A stretch of 64,000 nucleotides of DNA from Rhodocyclaceae bacterium (GCA_020247395.1 JADCJC010000030.1:38207-102206), one strand, 5' to 3'. Positions 28,820-38,873 are shown, counted from the first letter of the stretch. Numbers and translations: made by a program. Notes: generated from the sequence alone by a model not told the origin.

Positions 28820-29950
28820 TTACTCTTGCATCATCTTCCAATACTGGTACTTCAGCGTTACCGCACAGCCAATAATCATCGCGGTCAGCGCGAAAATCGA
28901 ACCGACAGCAAGTGTCGATAGGCCGGTGACGCCTTGACCGATAGTGCAACCCATCGCCGTGACGCCGCCGACGCCCATGAGCACCGCACCAACAAGGTGA
29001 TTGCGCGTGTCATCTACACTCACAAAACCTTCCCAGCGGAATCGTTTAAATACGATTGAGTAAACAAACGCGCCGAGAATCATCCCGCTAACCGACGCAA
29101 TGCCAAATGTCACGGCGAGGGACTTGTCACTCCACAACATCAACAGTTCCAATGAGTAGGCAATTGGTGCAACGAATGTAATCGACTCTGCCGTCCGGCT
29201 ATTGGTACCAAAGAAGACCATCTCAAGGGTTTCTCGATTTTCACCAAAGCCAACTTTGGCGGTGATGTACCAACCTGCGACGACGGCAAGTCCGTAGCCG
29301 AGCCCACCAAGCCAGCCGTCGACCGATGAACGAAATTCCCGGCCCATAAATACCCAGATGAGCAGTGCGCCGGCAATCACCGATGCCGCGCAAATCTGCG
29401 CTGCCTTCTTGCTGATACCAAGCATCGTGGCGAGCAGGCTACCAAACTCCTGCGTGGCGATGCCCGAGGCCGTGAGATCGACTGCCACCTTATCAATGGA
29501 GGCGACACGCCATACGCCGAACAATCCCTTCATCGTCATGTAGGCGGCGATACCGAGAAACACGAACACCACAATCGATTTCACATTCCCGCCGCCAATT
29601 CGTACCAGCGTACGACTCCCGCAGCCTGAGGCAAGTGTCATACCGATGCCAAACAGCAACCCGCCGACGATGTAGGAAAGCCAGGTCACGTTAGGACGCA
29701 CGTAAAACGCCTTTGACAGATCGATAATGCCCAGCGCATACAGCATCTGTGCACCGATGATGGCTACGGCCATCGCCAGTACCCACATGCGCATTCGTGA
29801 CCAGTCGTTCATGTTGACGATGTCGGAAACGGCACCCAAGGTGCAAAACTGCGTACGCGCAGAAATTGCACCGAGAACAAAAGCGACGATAAATGAGAGC
29901 CACGCAACCGTGGTGGCCAAGTTGGTAGCAGCAGAAGTGGCGGTATTCAT
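28820..29950 (-). CDS. YeeE/YedE-family membrane transporter
   Basis: The 376-residue polytopic inner-membrane protein has the DUF395 repeats with the conserved segments ARTQFCTLGAVSDIV, GIGMTLASGCGSRTLVRIGGGNVKS and GVTAMGCTIGQGVTGLSTLAVGS. The conserved cysteines in these motifs are all present. Characterised members (TsuA/YeeE) take up thiosulfate or other sulfur compounds. It has about nine helices. No TusA-like gene is adjacent, so the cargo is not fixed. It stands as a single gene facing the TonB receptor across a terminator. A flavocytochrome c sulfide dehydrogenase pair lies 15 kb away. Confidence 0.9.
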   Translation of the reverse strand: MNTATSAATNLATTVAWLSFIVAFVLGAISARTQFCTLGAVSDIVNMNDWSRMRMWVLAMAVAIIGAQMLYALGIIDLSKAFYVRPNVTWLSYIVGGLLFGIGMTLASGCGSRTLVRIGGGNVKSIVVFVFLGIAAYMTMKGLFGVWRVASIDKVAVDLTASGIATQEFGSLLATMLGISKKAAQICAASVIAGALLIWVFMGREFRSSVDGWLGGLGYGLAVVAGWYITAKVGFGENRETLEMVFFGTNSRTAESITFVAPIAYSLELLMLWSDKSLAVTFGIASVSGMILGAFVYSIVFKRFRWEGFVSVDDTRNHLVGAVLMGVGGVTAMGCTIGQGVTGLSTLAVGSIFALTAMIIGCAVTLKYQYWKMMQE

Positions 29951-29999
29951 GCTGACATTTTACGCACGAGAGTGAAACGGTGGCGCGACTTGAGACCGT

Positions 30000-30710
30000 T
30001 CAGGCGTATCTGGTCGGGTCAGTCACCCCAGCGGCGATGAATCCCTGCCGCCGTAGCTGACAAGAGTCACAGCGCCCGCAGGCGCGCCCTTCGGTATCGG
30101 CTTGGTAACAGGATACGGTGATGCCGTAATCGATGCCGAGCCGGATCCCCTCCTTCACGATGTCAGCCTTTGTCATGTGGATGATCGGCGTGCGAATCGT
30201 CAGTTGCACTTCGTCGGCGGCGGCTTCGACAGCCGCGCGTGTAGCGAGCCGTGCCATTGTTTGGAAAGCCGCCACGTACTCGGGCCGACAATCAGGATAG
30301 CCGGAATAGTCCACCGCGTTCATTCCGGCAAAGATGCTTGTCGCCCCCAAGGTCTCGGCCCAGGCCAACGCAAGTGACAAAAAAATCGTGTTGCGAGCGG
30401 GAACATAAGTCACTGGAATTCCGCCGCTGGACAAATTGAGAGTAGAAATAGGTACGTCGATGGTCTTGTCGGTCAGCGCCGACCCTCCCCACTGGGTAAG
30501 ATCAAACCTGAATATACGGTGCTCAGTCGCTCCGAGCGCCGCTGCCACCCGTGCCGCAGCGTGGAGCTCGGCCTTGTGGCGCTGGCCGTAATCAAACGAT
30601 AACGCGTACGTCTGATAACCCTGCTCGCGCGCAATCGCCAGCACGGTGGCCGAATCCAGCCCGCCGGAAAGCAGCACAACCGCACGGGTTTTTGCGCCGT
30701 TCGTTGTCAT
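30000..30710 (-). CDS. queC: 7-cyano-7-deazaguanine synthase
   Basis: QueC (236 residues) makes preQ0 from 7-carboxy-7-deazaguanine with ATP and ammonia, in queuosine synthesis. It has the PP-loop [47 protein letters not shown] and the zinc-binding cysteines in [20 protein letters not shown]. The ATG overlaps the queE stop (ATGA at 30707-30710), so the two are translationally coupled. They trail the tol-pal operon, as in many betaproteobacteria. Confidence 0.96.
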   Translation of the reverse strand: MTTNGAKTRAVVLLSGGLDSATVLAIAREQGYQTYALSFDYGQRHKAELHAAARVAAALGATEHRIFRFDLTQWGGSALTDKTIDVPISTLNLSSGGIPVTYVPARNTIFLSLALAWAETLGATSIFAGMNAVDYSGYPDCRPEYVAAFQTMARLATRAAVEAAADEVQLTIRTPIIHMTKADIVKEGIRLGIDYGITVSCYQADTEGRACGRCDSCQLRRQGFIAAGVTDPTRYA

Positions 30711-31411
30711 ACACCCCTGCGTTCGCCCCAGATCACTTTATGCAGCTGTACTTGCATACGCACCTTCAATTTATCTCTTAACACCCACTCTGCAAGCTTG
30801 CTGGGCTTGACCTCGGCAAAAGCCGGCGAAAGTAGAATTGGGCAGATGGCGTCCAGTCGCCTGTCAAAAATTACCGCTTTCGCCCATTGGTAGTCTTCCT
30901 CCGAGGTTAATACAAATTTCAGCTCGTCAGACTGACGCAGCTGTGCCAGATTCGCCCATTGGTTTTTTTCCACCTCGCCTGACCCCGGCGTCTTGACATC
31001 GACAACTCGCGACACACGTGGATCAACCGCCGACACATCCAGTGCGCCGCTCGTTTCCAGCGAGACCGAGTAGCCGGCGTCACAAAGGCGCGTGAGCAGG
31101 GTAATGCAACTTTTTTGTGCCAGCGGCTCGCCACCGGTAACACAAACGTACTTTGCACCATGCGTTGCCACTTCGGCCAACACATCGTCGATCCTCACGG
31201 TCTTGCCCTCGTGGAATGCGTAAGCTGTATCGCAATACCCACAGCGTAACGGGCAACCCGTCAAACGCACAAAGACGGTTGGCAAACCGATCCGCGACGA
31301 TTCGCCTTGAAGTGAAAAGAAAATCTCGTTGATGCGAAGCTCGTCGGCGCGCGTGCGAACGAACTCGCTCGATGTGGCGAACGCAACTTCGCGCAAGGCG
31401 GCGGTGCTCAC
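30707..31411 (-). CDS. queE: 7-carboxy-7-deazaguanine synthase
   Basis: QueE (234 residues) is the radical-SAM enzyme that contracts 6-carboxytetrahydropterin to 7-carboxy-7-deazaguanine. The cluster motif is [12 protein letters not shown] (CxxxCxxC), preceded by [26 protein letters not shown] and followed by [10 protein letters not shown]. The best start is GTG 31411; some 20 residues before the core look dispensable, so a slightly later start is possible. It overlaps queC by four bases. A GC hairpin lies between it and cpoB. Confidence 0.94.
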   Translation of the reverse strand: MSTAALREVAFATSSEFVRTRADELRINEIFFSLQGESSRIGLPTVFVRLTGCPLRCGYCDTAYAFHEGKTVRIDDVLAEVATHGAKYVCVTGGEPLAQKSCITLLTRLCDAGYSVSLETSGALDVSAVDPRVSRVVDVKTPGSGEVEKNQWANLAQLRQSDELKFVLTSEEDYQWAKAVIFDRRLDAICPILLSPAFAEVKPSKLAEWVLRDKLKVRMQVQLHKVIWGERRGV

Positions 31412-31440
31412 AGGCCGCCGCTCACGGTCGGGTTAAACGA

Positions 31441-31461
31441 CGCGCCGCCTTCGGCGGCGCG
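31441..31461. repeat. GC-rich hairpin between cpoB and queE
   Basis: CGCGCCGCC (31441-31449) and GGCGGCGCG (31453-31461) form a perfect 9-bp stem with a TTC loop. No T-run follows on either strand, so it is more likely an mRNA processing or stability element than a terminator. Confidence 0.5.
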
Positions 31462-31504
31462 GTTCGCGGCAGGAATCAAGTTTGGCGTCATGTCAAGGGG
31501 TCTG

Positions 31505-32461
31505 TTAGCGGCGCAGCCCCGAGAGTCGAGTTCGCGCCTTTGCGGCAGCGTCTGATGCGGGGTATTTGGCGATGATGTCTTCGTAGCTGTTACGCGCAGA
31601 GCCCGCATCACCCATCTCGGCTTGCACACTCGCAATGATCAGAAGTGCATCCGGTGCCTTTACCGAATCGGGATATTTCTTTATCAACATTTCTTGGGTG
31701 GTACGCGCCTCGCGTAAATCCCTCAGATTGAACTGCGAGAGTCCAATCCAGTAAAGCGCGTTTGACGCCAGTTGACTCTGTGGAAAGTCGGTCATAAAGG
31801 TACTGAACCCCCGAATCGCAGCGGCAAATTCGCCTCGTCGAAACGCGTTCGATCCAACATCGTAGGCCTTGTTCTCGCGCTCACGTGCGAGGCTTTCGGC
31901 AGCTGCTGTTGCGGAGGGATTGATCGCAAGCGCTAGAGGCGGTGATGCAATCACTGTGCCACCGGTTTGCGGCTTTGCTGACTCTGTGCCTTCGACTGCC
32001 GCGAGGGAGGCTGCGGACGGTGGTGTGGCCGGCGGTGTGCCAAAGCTGGACGGCGGCGGCACACTAGTGGTTGGCGCAGTGCTGCCCTCTAAAGCCCGCA
32101 GGCGGGTATCAATATCGACATAAAAGTCACGCTGACGCTTTTGCAGTTGCTCATTTTGATTAGCCAGTACCTCGGTCTGTCCTCGCAGGCGCGCAATCTC
32201 GGCATTCAGCAGCTCAATCTGGTTAAGCAGCTGAATGATGCCAAGATTCTTGATCGACTCTTCCAGCCTCAAGAACTTGGCATCGTTGTCTTTGTTCTGC
32301 GCCTCAACTTTTTCGGCGAGCAACTTAATACTCTTGCGCGCCTCGTCGTCGTCAAACAGGCCCGCTTGGGCAGAGGAGACGGCGGAGGCAAAGAAGGCAA
32401 CACAACATATCACCGGCCACAATCGCGTGTGTGTGCGCCAAGACTTGAATGTAGTCGTCAT
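31505..32461 (-). CDS. cpoB: Tol-Pal system protein CpoB (YbgF)
   Basis: CpoB links outer-membrane constriction by Tol-Pal to peptidoglycan synthesis at the septum. The 318-residue protein has a Sec signal ending AVSSAQA, a coiled-coil trimerisation stretch (about residues 50-110, NKDNDAKFLRLEESIKNLGIIQLL and similar), a Ser/Pro/Thr linker and a C-terminal TPR domain with YDVGSNAFRRGEFAAAIRGFSTFMTDFPQSQLASNALYWIGLSQFNLRD. I chose ATG 32461 because AGGAGGT sits four bases upstream and the GTG six bases earlier overlaps it. It follows pal in the standard order. Confidence 0.93.
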   Translation of the reverse strand: MTTTFKSWRTHTRLWPVICCVAFFASAVSSAQAGLFDDDEARKSIKLLAEKVEAQNKDNDAKFLRLEESIKNLGIIQLLNQIELLNAEIARLRGQTEVLANQNEQLQKRQRDFYVDIDTRLRALEGSTAPTTSVPPPSSFGTPPATPPSAASLAAVEGTESAKPQTGGTVIASPPLALAINPSATAAAESLARERENKAYDVGSNAFRRGEFAAAIRGFSTFMTDFPQSQLASNALYWIGLSQFNLRDLREARTTQEMLIKKYPDSVKAPDALLIIASVQAEMGDAGSARNSYEDIIAKYPASDAAAKARTRLSGLRR

Positions 32462-32492
32462 TTTCACCTCCTGCCCACCTCAATCTGTGGGG

Positions 32493-33038
32493 TTATTCGC
32501 CGTCGTAAACAATTTCGACGCGGCGATTCTGCGCCCACGCTTCTTCGGTACTCCCTTGGGCGCGCGGCTTGTCCTCTCCAAAGCTGATGGTCTCCATGCG
32601 GTCGTTGGCAACACCGAGCAAGTTAATCACCTTACGAACGGAGTCCGCACGGCGCTGGCCGAGCGCCATGTTGTATTCACGCGAACCGCGCTCATCTGCG
32701 TGGCCTTCCAGGCGAATCTTGCGACTGCGGTTGTCCGCCAAAAACTTGGCGTGCGCCTGCACGATGGCTTGGAACTCGGACTTCACAACATCTTTGTCGT
32801 AGTCAAAGTAGATGATCCGTTTAGATAGGATATTGCTCGGATCTTTGAGTGGGTTCAAAGTAGGTGTCTCGACTGGCACCACCGGCTTGGCCGCAGGGGC
32901 GGTTGGTGCCGTGGTGGTGGGTGCGGATGGGGCGGTACGGGTCTCAACTGGTGCCTCTTTGGCTGGCTCCTTGCTGGCGCACGCGGCAAGCAACACTACC
33001 GAGATTGCCATCATGGCTGACGAGAATTTCTCTTTCAT
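32493..33038 (-). CDS. pal: Peptidoglycan-associated lipoprotein
   Basis: The 181-residue lipoprotein has a lipobox LLAAC (C20), a Pro/Ala/Thr-rich linker and an OmpA-like domain that binds meso-diaminopimelate (IYFDYDKDVVK, LEGHADERGSREYNMALGQRRADSV, and NRRVEIVYDGE). It anchors the outer membrane to peptidoglycan and works with TolB. It starts 145 bases after tolB, which leaves room for a separate promoter, and is followed by cpoB. Confidence 0.97.
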   Translation of the reverse strand: MKEKFSSAMMAISVVLLAACASKEPAKEAPVETRTAPSAPTTTAPTAPAAKPVVPVETPTLNPLKDPSNILSKRIIYFDYDKDVVKSEFQAIVQAHAKFLADNRSRKIRLEGHADERGSREYNMALGQRRADSVRKVINLLGVANDRMETISFGEDKPRAQGSTEEAWAQNRRVEIVYDGE

Positions 33039-33183
33039 TTTTGCACTCCTTAAATAAGTTGGCCCGAACTACAGGCCAAAAGTTAAACCAACCACTTCAT
33101 GGCAACGCTAACACTCGCATACAGCAGAGCCGGTGCCACCAACATTGACTGCCCGACCTAGACGTTACACTAAATCTAGCCTT

Positions 33184-34488
33184 CTACCTCGGGGCGGCCA
33201 CCACCTGCGGATAGGGCCCCCACGCGGGCTCACGTACGTCACCATTCTGTGACGTAAGACGCTGCTTAATGCGTCCGTCAACGGACACCGATCCCAAACT
33301 ACCCCTGCCAGCCACCTTAGATTCAAACAAAATGCTTCGCCCATTTGGGGAAAAGCTCGGACTGTCATCGCGCGGCCCATCGGTCAGGACGTTTATGATG
33401 CCGCTGGCGAGTTCAAGTGTCGCGATGCGCAGACGGCTTGATGCGTCACGCGTGACGAACGCCACCAATTTTCCATCTGGGCTGATACGCGGGCTGGTAT
33501 TGTAGTTGCCCTCGAAGGTGAGGCGCTTTGCGTCACCTCCCGCCACGGGGACCGAATACAGTTGCGGTCCACCCGATCGATCTGAGAAGAAGATAATCGT
33601 TTTGCCATCCGGCGTGAACGTCGCTCCACTATCAATGGAACTACTCTGCGTGAGCCGCCGCGGCTCGCCGCCCTCAGCGGGTATGACGTAAATTTGCGAG
33701 ACGGCATCGCGCGACAATGCCACGGTAAGTTGACTGCCGTCCGGAGACCAGGACGGTGCGTAGTTATCCCCCTTAAAATTCGCCACCACCCGGCGTTGCC
33801 CAGTCAACAAGTCCTGGACAACGACATTCGACTTGCGCGACTCAAAGGTAACGTAGGCCAGTTTAGTGCCATCCGGTGACCACTTCGGGCCACCGATCGG
33901 CTCAAGCGAAGACAACACCGTTTGCGGGTTAAAGCCATCTGCATCGGCTACTTGCAACTCAAAGCGCTGACCCCGCTTGAGAACATAGGCCACCTTCGTC
34001 GAGAAAACGCCGCGTTCCCCGGTTAACTTCTCGTAGATCTCATCGGAAACCTTATGCGCCGCGCCACGAAACTGCGTGGCTGCAACGACCATAGACCCAG
34101 AACTGATTTGGGTCTGCCTCGGCACGTCGAACAAGCGGTAGCGAATTTCAAAGCGTCCGTCCGGCTGGGCGGTGATACCGCCAATCAGCAGCGCCTCGGC
34201 AGTACGGCTGGTCCAGTCGACAAAATTGACTTCAGAAGGCTCGGTCGGCGACAAGCTTATCGCCCCAGTCGTGACGATTCGGAACAAACCAGTACGCGCA
34301 AGATTGTTGATGATGATCGGCGTGAAGTTCTGCGGTGCCTGCACTTCGCCACGAAATTCAACGATGGCAACCGGAATCTGCCGCCCCGCGCTGGTGGTGA
34401 CATCAATGGTGAGCTGCGCGTGTGCCGTTGCCGTAATCAACACACCGGCCAGCAACCCGCAGAAGTTCGCTGTAAGTTTTTCTATCAT
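33184..34488 (-). CDS. tolB: Tol-Pal system periplasmic protein TolB
   Basis: TolB (434 residues) is the periplasmic link between TolA and Pal. It has a Sec signal ending TATAHA, an N-terminal alpha/beta domain and a six-bladed beta-propeller with WD-like repeats: GGPKWSPDGTKLAYVTFES, YAPSWSPDGSQLTVALS, GATFTPDGKTIIFFSDRSG, TSPRISPDGKLVAFVTRD, DSPSFSPNGRSILFES. The start follows the tolA stop by two bases. Confidence 0.97.
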   Translation of the reverse strand: MIEKLTANFCGLLAGVLITATAHAQLTIDVTTSAGRQIPVAIVEFRGEVQAPQNFTPIIINNLARTGLFRIVTTGAISLSPTEPSEVNFVDWTSRTAEALLIGGITAQPDGRFEIRYRLFDVPRQTQISSGSMVVAATQFRGAAHKVSDEIYEKLTGERGVFSTKVAYVLKRGQRFELQVADADGFNPQTVLSSLEPIGGPKWSPDGTKLAYVTFESRKSNVVVQDLLTGQRRVVANFKGDNYAPSWSPDGSQLTVALSRDAVSQIYVIPAEGGEPRRLTQSSSIDSGATFTPDGKTIIFFSDRSGGPQLYSVPVAGGDAKRLTFEGNYNTSPRISPDGKLVAFVTRDASSRLRIATLELASGIINVLTDGPRDDSPSFSPNGRSILFESKVAGRGSLGSVSVDGRIKQRLTSQNGDVREPAWGPYPQVVAAPR

Positions 34489-34490
34489 TT

Positions 34491-35354
34491 CTACCGTTCG
34501 TGCTTGATATTCAAAAAAAGTTCGCGCTGACGTCCAAGTATGTCCGGATTATCCGGTACCGGCCACTGACGGATGCCATTGATTGCACGTTCGACTGCAT
34601 CGTCGTAGGCGCGATTTCCGGAAGCATTGGCGACAGTTGCCTCAAACACGGTGCCGTTGGTCAATAACCTAACGCGCACCTGAATGATCGGCTGACCGGT
34701 GACACTATCCGGGATATTCGCGCGATTACGAATCAGCGCGGCTATTTTTCCAGTGTAATCACTGACCGCCTTGTCGCGCGCAGTTTGCGCTGCGATCGCC
34801 CGGGCTTCAGCCTCCTGCCGCAGCTTATCAGCTTCAGCCCTACGTTTAGCTTCGTCCGCAGTACGTTGTTTGTCTTCCTCGACTCTGCGTTTGTCCTCCG
34901 CGCGCTTCTTATCTTCGCGTTTCTTCATCTCAGCAGCAATTCTCTCTTCGTTCTCGCGCTTGAGTTTTTCTTCGCGTTCTTTCTTTGCCTTCAGCGCGAT
35001 ATCCGCCTTGCTGGGCTCTGCAACTTTCGCTTCGGCCACCTTGGGCTCGGAGGGTGCCTTGCGCGTCGGCTCAGTTGGGACTGGCAGGGGCTGTGCCTCT
35101 GGCTGCGCCGGAGGGCTCCTCTCCGGATCTGCATTCACTGCGGGCGGCAACGAACTCCAAAGCTCCGCCGTCGTTGGCGTAGGCACCATTACCCGCCATG
35201 AAACGCCAAAAACCATCAGCGCAAAAAAACCAATGTGAACCACGATGGCAAATGCGCCTGCAATCGCACGTCCTGGCTCCCGTCGGGCGTGTAAAATCGA
35301 GCGCCCGGTCGCAGAGAGTTTGGGGGGTAGACGGGGGGGAAGCGCGGCGGTCAT
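34491..35354 (-). CDS. tolA: Energy-transducing protein TolA
   Basis: TolA (287 residues) has one N-terminal membrane helix (AGAFAIVVHIGFFALMVFGVSW), a long charged Lys/Glu/Arg/Ala helix (about residues 85-200) that spans the periplasm, and a C-terminal TonB-like domain (YTGKIAALIRNRANIPDS...VRVRLLTNGTVFEATVANASGNRAYDDAVERAI). It transmits proton-motive force from TolQR to Pal-TolB. The C-terminal domain is short, as usual in betaproteobacteria. The start is ATG 35354 or the preceding TTG. No strong ribosome site is visible. Confidence 0.94.
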   Translation of the reverse strand: MTAALPPRLPPKLSATGRSILHARREPGRAIAGAFAIVVHIGFFALMVFGVSWRVMVPTPTTAELWSSLPPAVNADPERSPPAQPEAQPLPVPTEPTRKAPSEPKVAEAKVAEPSKADIALKAKKEREEKLKRENEERIAAEMKKREDKKRAEDKRRVEEDKQRTADEAKRRAEADKLRQEAEARAIAAQTARDKAVSDYTGKIAALIRNRANIPDSVTGQPIIQVRVRLLTNGTVFEATVANASGNRAYDDAVERAINGIRQWPVPDNPDILGRQRELFLNIKHER

Positions 35355-35375
35355 CAAGCGTTGGACGTGAAATGT

Positions 35376-35786
35376 TTATGTCTCTGGTTTGGCCAGCAAT
35401 CCCACACGCTCAACCCCGCCTTTTTGCAGCGTATCAAGGACACTGATAACCAATTCATAACGCAGGTCCTTGTCGGCCGAGATCACGACCGCTTGGCCAG
35501 CATGCTTTGCCTGGATGGCCTTCACTGCGGCAAGTAGCTCTGCCCTGCCGACACTTTGCTCGCGCCCACCTTGTTGCCGGTCAACCAGCGTCATGCCGCC
35601 ATCCCTGCTGATGCGAATTTCAAGCGGTGCGACGGTCGGGTTCAGCGCTTGTCCAACGCTCGGCAGATCGATCTGGCCCGGGGTGATTAACGGTGCGCAA
35701 ACCATAAAGATGATGAGCAGGACCAGCATCACGTCGATGTACGGAACGACGTTGATCTCACTCATGGCCCGACGGAGGCGTCTCAT
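35376..35786 (-). CDS. tolR: Tol-Pal system inner-membrane protein TolR
   Basis: TolR (136 residues) of the ExbD/TolR family has one N-terminal helix with the essential Asp in PYIDVMLVLLIIFMV and a periplasmic domain (VVISADKDLRYELVISVLDTLQKGGVERVGL). It forms the motor with TolQ. An in-frame stop lies eight codons upstream of the ATG, which fixes the start. A 137-base non-coding gap separates it from tolQ, longer than usual for these genes. Confidence 0.96.
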   Translation of the reverse strand: MRRLRRAMSEINVVPYIDVMLVLLIIFMVCAPLITPGQIDLPSVGQALNPTVAPLEIRISRDGGMTLVDRQQGGREQSVGRAELLAAVKAIQAKHAGQAVVISADKDLRYELVISVLDTLQKGGVERVGLLAKPET

Positions 35787-35923
35787 GCGCGGGGGGCGCG
35801 GCTATCGATGCCGCTGGGGGTATTGTTGCTCAAGTGGCGGCTTGGCCGCATGAGTGATGCTGTCTCACCGCCTCGCTTGTCGCGCTGCGCCACTGAGCAT
35901 CTGCTTGCTTGGCATACCATCGC

Positions 35924-36604
35924 TTAACCCACCGCCTGCCGTTGGAGAATATTCGAGAACTCTTCGATGAAGCTCTCGTAACGATTCGCGAGTCGATCAA
36001 TCTCAGCCGCATAGCGGTTGTAGGCGATCACCGCCGGAATTGCCGCGAACAGGCCAATCGCGGTGGCGATGAGTGCCTCGGCGATACCCGGTGCAACCTG
36101 CGCCAACGTAGCCTGCGCGACGTTTGAGAGACCGCGAAACGAATTCATGATGCCCCATACGGTGCCGAACAATCCAATGTAGGGACTCACCGAGCCAACC
36201 GTGGCGAGAAAAGAAAGATTTCGCTCAAGGTAATCGAGTTCGCGCTGAAAAGCAGCCTTCATTGCGCGGCGGGCACCGTCCATCAACGCACCGACATCAG
36301 GCCCCGAGCGGGTCTTTAGTTTTAGGAACTCCTTGAAGCCGGCTTCAAAAATACGCTCCATTCCCTGCGTTTCGTAACGTCCCGAGGCAGACCGCTGATA
36401 CATGCCCACGATGTCGGTACCACCCCAAAATTCCTTCTCGAACGCTTCGGCCTGACGCTTCGCTTTACTGATGGTGAACATCTTCACAAAGATGTACCAC
36501 CAAGAAAAAAACGACGCGAGCGCCAGCAACGCCATCACGATCTTGACGATGATTGAGGCCTGCATAACCAGTGACCATATGGCCATATCGGGATGAATTT
36601 GCAT
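35924..36604 (-). CDS. tolQ: Tol-Pal system inner-membrane protein TolQ
   Basis: TolQ (226 residues) of the MotA/ExbB family has three helices, with the conserved FLATVGSVSPYIGLFGTVWGIMNSFRGLS and VAPGIAEALIATAIGLFAAIPAVIAYNRY. It forms the proton channel with TolR. It follows ybgC by 15 bases. The length matches the family. Confidence 0.97.
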   Translation of the reverse strand: MQIHPDMAIWSLVMQASIIVKIVMALLALASFFSWWYIFVKMFTISKAKRQAEAFEKEFWGGTDIVGMYQRSASGRYETQGMERIFEAGFKEFLKLKTRSGPDVGALMDGARRAMKAAFQRELDYLERNLSFLATVGSVSPYIGLFGTVWGIMNSFRGLSNVAQATLAQVAPGIAEALIATAIGLFAAIPAVIAYNRYAAEIDRLANRYESFIEEFSNILQRQAVG

Positions 36605-36619
36605 CTGGCTTTCTAACGA

Positions 36620-37066
36620 TTAACTAAGTGTTGCTTCCATTTTACGTTTGACGTCCGCCGGAAATTCGATCGGCTTCATCGCATTTGCTGAAACTGACGC
36701 CACGGTCACCCGCGCCTTCAGAATGACCTCTTCGCCACGCTTTACATCCTGACGAAACGTGCAACGAACTCGTCCCATCGTTTCTACAGCCACTGTAACT
36801 TCTAGGTTGTCATCAAGTCGCGCCGGCTTCAAAAACTGCATGGTCATCTCTGTGACCACCCAAAGCATCTTGTACTTTTTTTCGAGTTCTATGTTGTTGA
36901 AACCCAGAAACCGCAGCCACTCAGTCCGTGCCCGCTCAAGAAAGCGAACGTACTGACCGTGGTAAACAACACCACCGGAGTCGGTATCCTCATAATAGAT
37001 ACGCAGGGGAAACGAGAACGTAAAGAGCTGCGTTTGCTGGGCGTCGCGGAGGGAGAGTTTGGCCAT
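36620..37066 (-). CDS. ybgC: Tol-Pal associated acyl-CoA thioesterase
   Basis: YbgC (148 residues) is a hot-dog-fold 4-hydroxybenzoyl-CoA-type thioesterase. It shows RIYYEDTDSGGVVYHGQYVRFLERARTEWLRFLG, with the active-site Asp (D of YEDTD) and the catalytic His/Tyr pattern (VVYHGQY). It commonly heads the tol operon and is thought to act on phospholipid-linked acyl groups. A 120-base gap separates it from ruvB; the tol promoter could lie there. Confidence 0.95.
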   Translation of the reverse strand: MAKLSLRDAQQTQLFTFSFPLRIYYEDTDSGGVVYHGQYVRFLERARTEWLRFLGFNNIELEKKYKMLWVVTEMTMQFLKPARLDDNLEVTVAVETMGRVRCTFRQDVKRGEEVILKARVTVASVSANAMKPIEFPADVKRKMEATLS

Positions 37067-37186
37067 GCTTAGTCCACCCTAAACCGGATCGCGATTGGAG
37101 ACATGACACTCCACTCGTTCGCTTTTGCTGGCGAGGGGTGGCGGGTTAGGGAAGGAGCGTTCATTCATGCTTCTCCAATACGCACT

Positions 37187-38218
37187 TCAGAATAGCCCCG
37201 GTGCGCTGGCTTGCGCGGGCATCACCAGTCCAAAGTGCTGGTAGGCCAACATTGTTGCGATCCGTCCGCGAGGTGTACGTTGCAAATAACCCTGCTGAAT
37301 AAGGTAGGGTTCGAGTACATCTTCAATCGTGTCGCGCTCTTCACCAATCGCGGCGGCAAGATTTTCGACGCCCACCGGGCCGCCAGAAAACTTTTCGATA
37401 AGAGACAACAACAGTTTCCGGTCCATCATGTCAAGGCCGACCTTGTCGACATCGAGCATTTTTAACGCAAGATCGGCAATGTCCTTGCTGACCTTGCCAT
37501 CACTTTTCACCTCGGCGTAATCCCGCACACGCCGAAGCAGTCGGTTCGAGATGCGCGGCGTACCACGCGAGCGTTTGGCAATTTCCATCGCGCCGTGTTC
37601 GTCGATTGCCACTTCCAGCAGCTTCGCGGAGCGCTTCACAATCAGCCCCAACTCGTCGGGGGAGTAGAACTCAAGCCTAGACACGATGCCAAAACGATCA
37701 CGCAGCGGGTTTGTCAGCATGCCGGCACGCGTGGTCGCGCCAACCAACGTAAATGGTGGCAGGTCTAATTTAACCGAGCGTGCCGAAGGACCTTCGCCGA
37801 TCATGATGTCGATTTGGTAGTCCTCGAGTGCGGGATACAAAATTTCCTCGACAACCGGGTTCAACCGATGGATCTCGTCGATAAACAACACGTCATTCGG
37901 CTCAAGGTTAGTTAGCATCGCCGCCAAATCGCCGGCGCGCTCAAGCACCGGCCCTGAAGTTTGTTTCAGATTGACCCCCATCTCGCGCGCAATGATGTGT
38001 GCCAGCGTGGTCTTGCCGAGCCCCGGGGGACCAAACAGCAGCGTGTGGTCTAACGATTCTTTACGCGCACGGGCGGCGTCGATGAAGATCGATAGTTGCT
38101 CTCTGATTTTTTCCTGGCCAACGTATTCTTCAAGCAACTTCGGCCGAAGCGCGCGCTCCTGTACCTCTTCTACATTTGAGGCTTTGTCAGCGGAGATAAG
38201 ACGGTCTGGCTCTAACAT
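37187..38218 (-). CDS. ruvB: Holliday junction branch migration helicase RuvB
   Basis: RuvB (343 residues) is the AAA+ motor that drives Holliday-junction migration with RuvA. It has Walker [19 protein letters not shown], Walker [14 protein letters not shown], sensor [13 protein letters not shown] and the C-terminal winged helix ending [14 protein letters not shown]. It starts nine bases after the DUF4442 gene. A thioesterase-fold gene separates it from ruvA, and it is not directly next to ruvA as in E. coli. Confidence 0.98.
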   Translation of the reverse strand: MLEPDRLISADKASNVEEVQERALRPKLLEEYVGQEKIREQLSIFIDAARARKESLDHTLLFGPPGLGKTTLAHIIAREMGVNLKQTSGPVLERAGDLAAMLTNLEPNDVLFIDEIHRLNPVVEEILYPALEDYQIDIMIGEGPSARSVKLDLPPFTLVGATTRAGMLTNPLRDRFGIVSRLEFYSPDELGLIVKRSAKLLEVAIDEHGAMEIAKRSRGTPRISNRLLRRVRDYAEVKSDGKVSKDIADLALKMLDVDKVGLDMMDRKLLLSLIEKFSGGPVGVENLAAAIGEERDTIEDVLEPYLIQQGYLQRTPRGRIATMLAYQHFGLVMPAQASAPGLF

Positions 38219-38227
38219 GGAGCGATT

Positions 38228-38776
38228 TTAGCTGAGCGAAGCGTCCGAACCCGGACGGGCGTCCACATCCGCCCCGACCGCTCCCGGGCGGATCAGCCGT
38301 TTTCGTATGTACAGGGTCTTCTGAACCCGGGCGATCAGTCGTCGCTCGGCGTCGACTACATCCACGTGGTAAACCGGCTCAAACTTCTCGCCTTCGGCTG
38401 TTTTCGCATAGATCTGCGTCAGTTGAGCATCCGTGATCTTGAACTCGGCGTAGACCGTTGCGCGACCGGGCTGAAGAAATTCGATGGTCGCTGCTTTATC
38501 CCATACAAGGTAGGACTCTCCCAGAATATTTTTCAGTGCCACCATGTAGAACGGGTCGGTCATCGTGAACAGCCCACCACCGAAGTGCGAACCCACGTAG
38601 TTTTTATTGCGCATGGACAACTTCATCCGTGTCCGAACATAACGCCAATCCGGCGCTATCTCTTCAATGTGAATGCGCGTGCCCCAAAACGGGGGCCAGC
38701 AATTCATAACGTGCCGGAACACGGCCGGCGACAACGTCACCTTTGAGTAAAACCCTTGTTTTGAGGAACTCATCAT
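38228..38776 (-). CDS. DUF4442 hot-dog-fold protein, putative thioesterase
   Basis: The 182-residue protein matches the DUF4442 family, which has a hot-dog fold like acyl-CoA thioesterases. Visible segments are FWGTRIHIEEIAPDWRYVRTRMKLSMRNKNYVGSHFGGGLFTMTDPFYMVALKNIL and KAATIEFLQPGRATVYAEFKI. The substrate is unknown. It lies between ruvA and ruvB, a few bases from ruvB, so it is likely co-transcribed with it. Two consecutive ATG codons are possible starts. Confidence 0.8.
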   Translation of the reverse strand: MMSSSKQGFYSKVTLSPAVFRHVMNCWPPFWGTRIHIEEIAPDWRYVRTRMKLSMRNKNYVGSHFGGGLFTMTDPFYMVALKNILGESYLVWDKAATIEFLQPGRATVYAEFKITDAQLTQIYAKTAEGEKFEPVYHVDVVDAERRLIARVQKTLYIRKRLIRPGAVGADVDARPGSDASLS

Positions 38777-38873
38777 CGCACCAAAAGGGACAAAAAATGA
38801 AACCCGCCAATTGGCGGCATTCTTCGAGCAAAAAACGTTGAAAACACCCGTCGATACTAGTGATTTGCTAATG

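Noticed and set aside
34771..35238. 155-codon open frame on the plus strand opposite tolA, rich in Ser/Arg/Leu
   Set aside because: It is the mirror of the Lys/Glu/Ala helix of TolA. Composition follows from the antisense of that repeat, and there is no ribosome site or family motif.
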